From contig JABAKD010000016.1 of the NCBI GenBank assembly GCA_012845835.1, forward strand, positions 10,058,121 to 10,122,120: a DNA stretch of 64,000 nt, given 5' to 3'. The stretch is from Undaria pinnatifida (Eukaryota > Sar > Phaeophyceae > Laminariales > Alariaceae). Under the pieces are notes generated by a model. It had not been told where the DNA came from and did not search any database. It saw nothing but the letters and a program-made list of their open reading frames with translations. Both the position numbers and the translations under genes were made by a program. This document shows, piece by piece, positions 55,971-64,000 of the stretch. Within the stretch, counting starts at the first letter, position 1, and each line of letters begins with the position of its first letter.

Positions 55971-56934
55971 ATAGTTGTTAAGGAATTAGTGGGGTATTAG
56001 TCCGTTTGACCACTTGCTAAAGGTTAACCAATAGCTTACCCACACTAAGCCTTATAGCACTCTCCCCCCCTGAAACGGCGGGATAGCAGGTCGGCCGGAT
56101 ATACGGGCGGACCTGTCAATTATCCAAGCCGTTTCATTTCCTGGGTATACCGCGGAGAGTATTTTTCAAGCTCGACATGGGGAAAGTCTGAAAAAGTTTA
56201 TTCATGGTAGATGTGGGATTTGAACCCACGACCCAGAAAACCCATGGTCTGTCGACGACGCCATTTGTTGAGAAATTAGTGGGGTATTAGTCCGTTTGAC
56301 CACTTGCTAAAGGTTAACCGATAGCTTACCCACACTAAGCCTTATCACACTCTCCTTCCCTGAAACGGCGGGATAGCAGGTCGGCCAGATATACGGGCGG
56401 ACCTGTCAATTATCCAAGCCGTTTCATTTCCTGGGTATACCGCGGAGAGTATTTTTCAAGTTCGACATGGGGAAAATCTGAAAAAGTTTATTCATGGTGG
56501 ATGTGGGATTTGAACCCACGACCCAGAAAACCCATGGTCTGTCGACGACGCCATTTGTTGAGAAATTAGTGGGGTATTAGTCGGTTTGACCACTTGCTAA
56601 AGGTTCACCAATTGCTTACCCAAACTAAGCCTTATAACACTCTCCTTCCCTGAAACGGCGGGATAGCAGGTCGGCCGGATATACGGGCGGACCTGTCAAT
56701 TATCCAAGCCGTTTCATTTCCTGGGTATACCGCGGAGAGTATTTTTCAAGTTCGACATGGGGAAAGTCTGAAAAAGTTTATTCATGGTGGATGTGGGATT
56801 TGAACCCACGACCCAGAAAACCCATGGTCTGTCGACGACGCCATTTGTTAAGGTTATTAGTGGGATATTAGTCGGTTTGACCACTTGCAACTGGTTCACC
56901 AATAGCGTACCCGAACGAGGCCTTATAAGATAGT
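55971..56934 (-). mobile_element. Tandem TRIM-like LTR element array: 4 LTRs, 3 internal regions
   Basis: 84-bp LTRs at 55976-56059, 56266-56349, 56556-56639 and 56846-56929 are separated by 206-bp internal regions, an exact 290-bp period. Direct ATAGT duplications flank the whole array (55971-55975 and 56930-56934). In minus-strand sense each internal region starts, after 2 nt, with the primer-binding site TGGCGTCGTCGACAGACC. It ends with a polypurine tract (CAGGGGGGGAGAG or CAGGGAAGGAGAG) touching the next LTR. There is no coding capacity. A sense-oriented tRNA T-arm-like segment (GTGGGTTCAAATCCCAC) lies about 40 nt after the primer site. The last LTR is eroded at its end. Confidence 0.85.
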
Positions 56935-56944
56935 CCCGACGATT

Positions 56945-57240
56945 CTGGGTTAAGGAACCCCGTCATACATTTATTCAGAAACAAACCACAAAAACGCCAA
57001 AAAATGGTATACCCCGTCATATATTAATTCAGAAACAAACCAAAAAAACGCCAAAAAAGGGTATACCAGCCCCGTCATACATTTATTCAGAAACAAACCA
57101 CAAAAATGCCAAAAAATGGTATACCCCGTCATATATTAATTCAGAAACAAACCAAAAAAACGCCAAAAAAGGGTATACCAGCCCCGTCATATATTTATTC
57201 AGAAACAAACCAAAAAAACGCCAAAAAAAGGGTATACCCT
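56945..57240. repeat. Satellite of alternating 53/59-bp units
   Basis: GGTATACC-type markers lie at 57006, 57059, 57118, 57172 and 57231. Units contain CCCGTCATAYATTWATTCAG and AAACGCCAAAAAA, and begin with GACGATTCTGGGTTAAGGAA, linking them to MITE family 1. Confidence 0.85.
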
Positions 57241-57456
57241 CTATTAATACTAGATAACAATCGTAAAATTCGTCGCTCCGCCTTGACCCAAAATCGTCGG
57301 AGGATTTCCATTATTTTTTGGGGGGATTCGTCTTTTTCCTTTGGTAACTGTCTTGGGGCAATTGGGTTTGGTTCATCGGCTTGCGTTTTTTTAAGTTTAC
57401 ACCCCCAAAACAGTTCTTAGTCGCGAGCAAGAATAGCTCCTCAAAAAACAATTGAG

Positions 57457-57755
57457 GACTGATTCTACGATAGCCCCCCCCCAAGAAAAGAGAAAAAAAC
57501 ACCAGCGATCTTCATCTTTAACGAACGAATTAATGGCTGCTCGACACTAGGAACGATGTTCACCGTGAAAAAAAAAATATCTCTTCCCCCATATGATCTT
57601 GTTTGCAAAGAAAGGGAGGACTATCGAACGACGACGTCGGGGTGGCAAGGGACACCGTATTTCAGAAGATAGATAATACACGGTCGGGAGCTGGTGTCAA
57701 AACAACCAGCGATTTCGATGAAGAAAAACTGGGGGGGCTGCCGTTGTAGATCGAC
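57457..57755. mobile_element. MITE family 2, copy C
   Basis: GACTGATTCTACGATAGCCC at the left; GGGGGGGCTGCCGTTGTAGA at the right, inverted. Shares the AATGGCTGCTCGACAC and GGGACACCGTATTTCAG core. Confidence 0.75.
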
Positions 57756-57849
57756 TCTGAGGAGCCCCCGAACAATAATGGTTCACCTCTCTCTGACGTA
57801 GCATGTGTCCGGCACATTTCACTGCTAGCGGGGTGCATGCTACGGTGGA

Positions 57850-58171
57850 GACGTTCTACGGGTAGCCCCCCGCAACTTTTCTTCAACGAAAATCGCCGGT
57901 TTCAGAACCAGCTCCCGGTCGTGTCTTCCTGAAATACGGTGTCCCTCGACACCCCCCGACGTCGTCGATCGACAGGCAGGCCTCTTTGCACTCAAGAAAG
58001 GATATGGAAAACGCCTTCGCACTCAAGAAAAGATATGGAATGAACATATATGGAATAATACCTGGTACTTTGTTTTCAATTGTGCCCTTCCTTGCGTCGA
58101 GCAGCGCCATGAAACGTTCGTTGAAGAAAATCACTGGTTTTGGGGGGGGGGTATATATCGTAGAATCAGTC
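57850..58171. mobile_element. MITE family 2, copy D
   Basis: Opposite orientation to copy C, about 95 bp away. The core is extended by a duplicated GGATATGGAAAACGCC / AGATATGGAATGAAC block. Confidence 0.75.
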
Positions 58172-58851
58172 GGTGTAAGAGGTGTGCACCTTTCTTCTTG
58201 CCGAGGCTCCGGCCCTGATGAGGTCGATACCCCTCTTCCTCTCCACAAAACTGAAAGTTCACCCCTCCGACAAACAACCCCCCCGTGACGGCGACCAAGG
58301 GCTACGGTGGGGTAGGGGGCTTATCTCAATTGTCAGTGGTGCCGGGTTCGAGCTATACTCGCGCACACGAGAGTGACTCCTTGCCTCGCGCACAAATTTA
58401 CTTTCCGGCGCGCGGGACGATGTTTTCGGCGCAGCGCAGCTTGCCATTCCACTGCTGCTGCGCCGTGGATTCATATCTCGCGAAAGGTAAAACGTCACGA
58501 AAGCTTAAAAAATACCGCAAAGGGCCAGGGGGTACACAAGCGCGAGAGTGACCCCGACGCGAGCCATTTAGCAAAAAAACAAGAAAAAAACGCCAAAAGT
58601 GGCCTTCCTCTACCACCGTAGCCTTGGCCTGGCCTACTATAGGTATTTTAAAACATCAAAATGCACGACAAACAAGAGAAAGGCGTTTTCCCGACGATTT
58701 TTGGGTTTTTAAGAATATTGGGTTAAGAAAACCTCGTCTCGCGTTCAGATTTTTTCTTCTTTTTGCTCCAAAAAGTGCTGGCTCTATATTATCGTAGCAC
58801 ACGCCTATGGGGTCGCCGCATGAAACGGTACTTGTTGAGTATCAGAACCGA
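58172..58851. other. Intergenic; MITE family 1 right-end fragment
   Basis: 58685-58805 matches the right part of MITE family 1 (ends TATCGTAGCACACGCC). No gene in the rest. Confidence 0.4.
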
Positions 58852-59083
58852 AGACGCGTGCTACGATATACCAGGTAGAGGTCTAGCACTTTTCGTGTGA
58901 AATATTTTCTGAACGACGTGGCTCTTTGTAACCAAAAAATCGTCGGAAATCTACGATATAGGTCATTTTTTTGGATGATTTTTGTCCACGTCAGTTTTTG
59001 GGTCAAGAATGCCATGTCTTGACCTCCTAAAAGTGAGGAACCTCAGAAAAAACGTGGTGCACCCCTCTATTGTAGCACGCGTC
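58852..59083. mobile_element. MITE family 1, copy at 58.9 kb
   Basis: GACGCGTGCTACGATATACC at the left; CTATTGTAGCACGCGTC at the right. Confidence 0.7.
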
Positions 59084-60210
59084 CGAGGAATGCTCACCCT
59101 TTGCGGCTGACGAGCCCGCGCTGTACTCAGTGCTTTCGTTGTTGTACGCATCTGTTTGTCTGACTGAGCCACGCTGAGCCACACGCTCATGTGGCCTAGG
59201 CCGTGGCTATCGGGGGGGTAGGGGGGGCGGGGGGGGGGGGGGGGGGGAGGGGTCGTTGTTCGATCCGATCCTAATCCCGAACGATGTTGCGGCCACGAGA
59301 CGGCACCAAAGACAAACCCTTGTCTTTTCGTATACACCTTGTGCCTCGGCGCCATGATTTGGCCAACTGCACCCATCGCGTCCTTGAAGTTAAGCCCCCG
59401 TGCTTGTACAGATAGCACTTATGACATGTGCATGTGCCTGGTGTATGTGCGTGTTTTCTCGAGCCCTCGATGATTGATGGGTGCGTTGTTGGTGCAGAAT
59501 GAAAGGCGATCTAGGTTCGTTACGTGCAGATACGGCTATGCTGAACCCTATATGCATGCGCGATGAAAGCCCAAAAGGCAAAAAAAAGCATGCACCGCGG
59601 CGGGGGGGACAAAGGTAGATACCTGTGACCACCCGCTTGTCACGAAGATTGTTGTCGAGCTTAAAAACTTCAGCGAGCTGAGCTGGAAGGTGCAAGAAAA
59701 AGTTGCGCATGTACATACATACATACATAGTGTGACAAAAATAAAAACAAAAAAGTGACTGATGTTTGTTGCATCTTTATCATTAGCCGCTTACGTCAAG
59801 TGTTGAAGTAACTCCGGGTGGCTATCTCCACCGCACCTGACTCCCAGGGGTCAGGTCGGGTCGACATACTCACACGTTGCATCCGTATACAATGGCAGCT
59901 TACGCAGCTGGAGTAGTAACGGGGACCGCCGGTAGAGACAGCTCGCGCTAACGCTATCACGGAAACTGAAGAACACGCGCCAGCAAACCAGCTGGATTGC
60001 GAATGCAATTGAGTTAAATCGACACACGACGTGTATGAGAAAAAATCGTGGAATTGTGGTGAGCTTTAAAGCTCCACGTTTCCCCATCCGCCGTGGAGGA
60101 TGAAAAAAAAAAAAAAAAAAAAAGTCAACCTTAACGAGCTATGAACCTGGAACCCATATATAGCGACAGAGCGACCACAAGCAAACGAGAAACGTGGTAC
60201 TAAATAAAGT
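59084..60210. other. Intergenic with poly-G run and SINE-like 3' end
   Basis: G run at 59213-59250. 60040-60123 repeats the 53340-53415 block and ends in a 20-base A run. No gene. Confidence 0.4.
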
Positions 60211-60446
60211 CAGGGCTTTTCACGGGCCGGGAATAATTTCTCGCGGGGAGGGGATCGGGTCAGGGTGACCCGACCCCGATCCGTGAGTTTTGAAGACCTC
60301 CTTTGACCCGACCCGATTCCGCCGATATTCCGACCCGTGATAAGATCTGCACCCCTCCCCCTGGTCCACCCCGGCTCGACCCGCGAGGTTTTTCAACACC
60401 TCGTGATCCGACACGCGGGCCGAGTCATGACCCGTGAAAAGTCCTG
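60211..60446. mobile_element. Inverted-repeat element with GACCCG motifs
   Basis: The left end CAGGGCTTTTCACGGGCC is mirrored by the right end GACCCGTGAAAAGTCCTG (2-3 mismatches). The interior is rich in GACCCGACCCG/CGGGTC. No matching target duplication was found. The CAGGG terminus would suit a hAT-type MITE. Confidence 0.6.
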
Positions 60447-60576
60447 GTGTTAACCTTTCGTACAGTGGACTCTCTTATAGGGAGAGCGTGCAGCAGCGCG
60501 CGAGTACGGTATTACTATGCGCTGCTGCGCTCTTGTTCGACTCCCTACGTTGTTGCGAGCTGCGGAGAGACGCGGA

Positions 60577-61259
60577 GACGCGTGCCACGATAGAGGAACA
60601 ACACTTTTTTTCTGAGGTCCCGCACTTTAGGAGGAGCTTAAGGCATGTCCTCTTTTTAACCCAAAAGCTGATTTGGACCATAAATAAAACTTTTACCGGA
60701 TGAAAAAGTACCTTGGCCTTCGTAGGGTACACGACGAGAATCACGTAAAACAAGATGGATTGTTTTCAGACGATTTCGGGTTAAGGAGCCCTCCCCCCGT
60801 CATTCAGAAACCATTTTCGCCAAAAAACGGTATGCCTTAGTACCTCTGTTTCTGACGATTTCAGGTTAAGGAGCACCGTCCGTCAGTCAGAAAACAATGT
60901 CAGCCATAAACGGTATACCTTAATACCTCTGTTTCAGACGATTTCTGGTTAAGGAGCACCGTCCGTCAGTCCAAAAATTATGACAGCCAAAAAACGGTAT
61001 ACCTTAATACCTCTATTTCAGATGATTTCGGGTTAAGGAGCCCCCGTCATTCAGAAAACACTTTCGCCAAAAAACGGTATACCTTAATACCTCTGTTTCA
61101 AACGATTTCGGGTTGAGGAACCTCGTCATTCAGAAAACCCCTTCAGCCAAAAAAAGGTATACCGTAGTATCTTTGTTTCAGACGATTTCGGGTTAAGGAG
61201 CTCCGTCATTCAGAGAAACATTTCGGACGAAAAGTACCACCTCCATCGTAGCATGCGTC
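60577..61259. mobile_element. MITE family 1 expanded by an internal 80-84-bp satellite
   Basis: Ends GACGCGTGCCACGATAGAGG and, inverted, GACGCATGCTACGATGGAGG. Inside, GGTATRCC markers lie at 60829, 60912, 60996, 61076 and 61156, with TTTCAGACGATTTCGGGTTA in each unit. It is the same unit as the 77-bp array at 51.2 kb in the opposite orientation. Confidence 0.85.
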
Positions 61260-61345
61260 CGCGTGCTACTTTAATAATAGAGATATAACAATCGACGCAC
61301 CGACGAACAGCGACAACAACGGGTAATGCACCCCCGCTGTAGATT

Positions 61346-62160
61346 ATGGATTCGGGCCCGGCGGGCCCCCTCGGCCATCTTCCAGACCCCGCCGCGAGAC
61401 CCACGGCCGCGGCCGGCTCCTCCCGCCGCCGCGACGCTTCTCTTGCCGACTCGTCGGTCCGCACGGTGCCACTACCGTCCGACCGCGACCACTCAGAGCC
61501 TATATGGGAACTCCTCTCTTACGGCTCACGCCTTCTCCTGGTGACATGTCGACTGCACTTACAAAGTCGGACGCTCTCGGCGACGCTGCTGAATTGCGGT
61601 TTGCTGATTCCGTCGCGCGGTATTCACATGCCGATTGGAAACGAGAGCAGCACGCTGAGCCGACGTGCCACGCCATGATGCCTTACGTCTCTATCGGCCG
61701 GCCATCGGTCCTGCCGCCCGACTTTTTGGCATGCTACCTCTCGCACAAGCGTCCATCCCTCTCAGACATCAAGGAGCTGGCGGGTAAGGGTCGACTACAT
61801 ACAACCGACGACGACATCGTCCTACTCGTCCGTAGCCCGACACTGCCGCCAACAAGGTCTGACAAACCCAACTCTGTTGGGCGAGTTGCTTGCTTGCTGA
61901 ACGACGAGCCAGTTCCCATCTACGTTCCCCTGCTCATGCGCCCTTGGATCATGCAAGCTTGTCACTCGACGGTCTCTTGTCACCTTGGCACCACGCGCAC
62001 GTTGCACATGCTGGAGCGGTTTTATTGGTGGGTTGGCATGGATATGTGCACCCGGTGGTGGCTTCGCCACTGCCTGAGCGCGGAAAACCCCACGGCTGAC
62101 TGTCCGCTGGCCCATCATATCAATGCCTCTATCGGAAGGTTCAGGTGTCGCCGTCAGTGT
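61346..62160 (+). pseudogene. Ty3/gypsy pol: linker and integrase HHCC zinc domain
   Basis: Two overlapping frames. The second contains the linker HADWKREQHAEPTCHAMMPY and the integrase zinc region: ACHSTVSCHLGTTRTLHMLERFYWWVGMDMC and then WLRHCLS. The His pair and first Cys positions are present, but the second Cys of the CxxC pair reads as Ala (CLSAE). No reverse transcriptase or RNase H lies upstream; the element begins abruptly about 70 bp after MITE family 1. It continues directly into the integrase core at 62145. Confidence 0.8.
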
Positions 62161-62630
62161 TGACTACTTCGGCCCCCTTCCGGTCACACCACGAGGCAAC
62201 CTACATCCTGCTGTTCACCGATCGCTTCAGTCGTCGGGCCGGCATGTTCCCCGTCACTGCCGCTGAGTTCACCGCGGAGGGTACAGCCAATATCCTGGTG
62301 AACCAATACATCCCCTTGTGGGGGTGCCCGCGCACCATACTCTCGGACAACGGACTGCATTTCTGCTCCAAGCTTTCACAAGCTGTATATCAGCTGTTGG
62401 GTGTGCACAAGCTTGCTACCAGCTCCTATCATCCCAACTGTAGCGGGGGCGTTGAGCGGGTAAACCACACTATGGCACAAATGCTGGCTATGGTCGTCAA
62501 GGAGCGACAAGACGATTGGGACTTGCATCTGCCCCACGTCGAACTCGCTGAAACAACAATTCAGTCAGCGCGGCGACAGGTCTGGCGCCCAACGAGGTCC
62601 ACATGGGCAGACTCCCACGGCTCCCCCTAA
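62145..62630 (+). pseudogene. Ty3/gypsy integrase catalytic core
   Basis: A frameshift near 62195 joins SVDYFGPLPVTPRG (first catalytic Asp) to YILLFTDRFSRRAGMFPV. Next come GCPRTILSDNGLHFCSKL (second Asp) and SSYHPNCSGGVERVNHTM (catalytic Glu), then WDLHLPHVELA. All three DDE residues can be seen, but they lie in two frames, so the protein is broken. A second frame change occurs near 62560, after which the expected SARRQVW...PNEVHMGRLPRLPL segment continues. Confidence 0.85.
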
Positions 62631-63330
62631 CGGTTTTCGACCGCACTGGCGTCGTGGGACACCAGAGTCTGACCCGTGACCACCTGGCCTATTGCGACTT
62701 GGCCACCGACCGGCAAAAGCGCGCGAACGACATTGTCCGCGCACACCACGCCTTCACCGTTTCTCGTGTTAACCGCATAAACTCCGCCCTCGCCGACGCG
62801 CTGCGTCCAGCACCAAGACTTCGATACGGATGGTTGGGCATGGGTGTACGATTCTGCCTCTACCATCTGCCAGGGTATGAAGGCGAACACCGACGCCAAG
62901 GTACTCAAGGCCAAACTCGCGCTTAACTGGACGGGCCCGTACAAGATTCTGGCAGTCGGTCCCTGCTCCGCCGCCGAGATCCCGGACGGTTCGCCGCTCG
63001 GCAGCAGCCTCCTTTATTTGGATCTCCCTTTCGACCTGCCCGGTTCGAACGCTCGTCGGCGTGTGGCAATCGAGCGCTTCAAGCCCTTCGCCAACCGCCA
63101 CGACAGTGGGGACATGCCTAAATACCCACCGGCGGGGCTGACGCAGTACGTACTCAACAATTTTTCCAAGAAGTCCCCGCCGTACCACGTCACTCAAGAC
63201 AACGTTTCGACTCCCCTACAACGGCTGGAGGTGGAGCAGATCACTGGTCCGTACCACTTCACTCAAGACAACGTTTCGACTCCCCTCCAACGGCTGGAGG
63301 TGGAGCATATCACTGGTCATCAGTCGGTAC
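62631..63330 (+). pseudogene. Ty3/gypsy integrase C-terminal region with tandem duplication
   Basis: Frames around 62640-62800 give VVGHQSLTRDHLAYCDLATDR-type sequence. From 62844 the AKLALNWTGPYKILAVGPC block (GPY/F-like module) and VAIERFKPFANRHD are in one frame. At 63177-63310 a unit of about 66 bp encoding TQDNVSTPLQRLEVEQITG occurs twice in tandem, in frame. Confidence 0.7.
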
Positions 63331-63851
63331 AGGGGCAGGTGGCGTCATCGCGGTGCTATACAAGACGCATTGGGCGGGACTCTCCGAACCTTCCTGGGGG
63401 CGCGAAATGGACCTCTACCTCTCCCGCTCCCACATCTTGCGTTGTTGGGCCAGAACCCCGGACCAGCACCGCCAAACCAATCGCCTCTATCACCGAATGC
63501 GGATCGGGGCGGCACAGCGCGAGCTCTCCAGCAACAACGGGGAACGTTTCCTAGCGCCGGGCTACGCCTGTGTTCCCGCGCCGATTGGCTCCGTCGCTAC
63601 CACAACACGGCACTTCCTAAGCGAGCCCACTTTTGGTACAAGAGAGACGATGGGTTATGGTGGCTTGGAAAAATCAGCGCGAGCACTACCGAGGACAAGG
63701 TATACCTGGTCCGCTTGTGGACGACCAGGGACCGATTAAACTTCCTCTTCCCCCGGCGCGCTACATGACTTCGACGGGAGCCGTACGAGGCTCTTGGTGC
63801 CTGCAAGTTCACATCGCCAGTGCGTTTCCTCGGGAATTCAACGTAACGTAG
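63331..63851 (+). pseudogene. Ty3/gypsy chromodomain-like and C-terminal segment
   Basis: After a frameshift near 63315, VLYKTHWAGLSEPSWGREMD followed by LYLSRSHILRCWA has the aromatic and acidic pattern of a chromodomain-like fold, which in chromoviruses targets integration to modified histones. A later frame carries HFWYKRDDGLWWLGKIS and EDKVYLVR, and after another shift LPLPPARYMTSTGAVRGSW, ending at 63851. The 3' LTR, if present, is beyond the window. Confidence 0.65.
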
Positions 63852-64000
63852 ATGAATCTCGAGGCGCGGCCGTGGCCAGTTGACTTTCAAGCCGCCACCG
63901 CTCCTCGATAGTTCTTCATTTTTTGGAGTTATGATGTTTGAGTCTTTGTCTTTGGGTTCGCAGTATCCTGAGAGTCTTCGTCGGGTTTGGGGCGGGTCTT
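63852..64000. other. Downstream of the gypsy remnant, window edge
   Basis: Nothing recognised; could be the untranslated 3' part of the element. Confidence 0.3.

Noticed and set aside
56213-56809. Three tRNA genes suggested by repeated T arms
   Set aside because: The anticodon loop is too large and the D arm is absent; they are internal parts of the TRIM units.

Overview
This is a nuclear eukaryotic window of repeat-rich, gene-poor DNA. The few supportable genes carry GT-AG introns of about 0.1 to 2.4 kb and codon-phase-consistent exons. There is no operon structure, no rRNA and no CRISPR array. A bHLH-PAS regulator of the sort described in photosynthetic stramenopiles, chromodomain Ty3/gypsy debris, LINE debris and many short inverted-repeat elements suggest a stramenopile alga, most plausibly a brown alga. 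The lineage is an inference, not read directly from a marker gene.

Layout. 0-1 kb: an inverted-repeat-bounded block of CCGTGG-rich 12-bp satellite. 1-4.7 kb: minus-strand LINE-type pseudogene with reverse transcriptase, RING-like modules and a duplicated N-terminal module. 5.3-14.5 kb: a candidate old LTR element on the minus strand (LTRs 5549-5913 and 13585-13935, with a tRNA primer-binding site beside the right LTR). Its interior has no recognisable gag-pol and holds several satellites, including a palindrome and 49-bp tandem array at 11.9-12.7 kb. 14.7-16.8 and 27.8-29.3 kb: a dispersed repeat family with poly-G tracts. 17.3-19.4 kb: a MITE, a LINE 3' fragment and a 1.06-kb G-rich tract. 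21-24 kb: microsatellites, one miniature-LTR copy and a tRNA-like sequence. 24.5-37.8 kb: a five-exon gene of unknown function and a rearranged second copy that is a pseudogene with a tandemly duplicated exon 3; a pogo/Tc1-like element lies between them. 38-42 kb: dispersed repeats, tRNA-like SINE heads and GC-rich hairpin repeats. 42.0-48.7 kb: a complete five-exon bHLH-PAS gene (681 aa). 48.7-61.3 kb: intergenic DNA dominated by satellites, MITEs and a tandem array of a miniature LTR retroelement (84-bp LTRs). 61.3-63.9 kb: frameshifted Ty3/gypsy integrase and chromodomain remnant, cut by the window edge.

Functionally, the only gene that looks intact with a recognisable role is the bHLH-PAS transcription factor. 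The five-exon gene copy 1 is coherent across all splice junctions but has no recognised family and an unresolved 5' end. Everything else is mobile DNA or its satellites. The most striking items are the [LTR-internal]x3-LTR array at 55971-56934 inside one 5-bp target duplication, its probable sharing of a tRNA primer with the 8.4-kb element, and several MITE families whose interiors have expanded into satellites.
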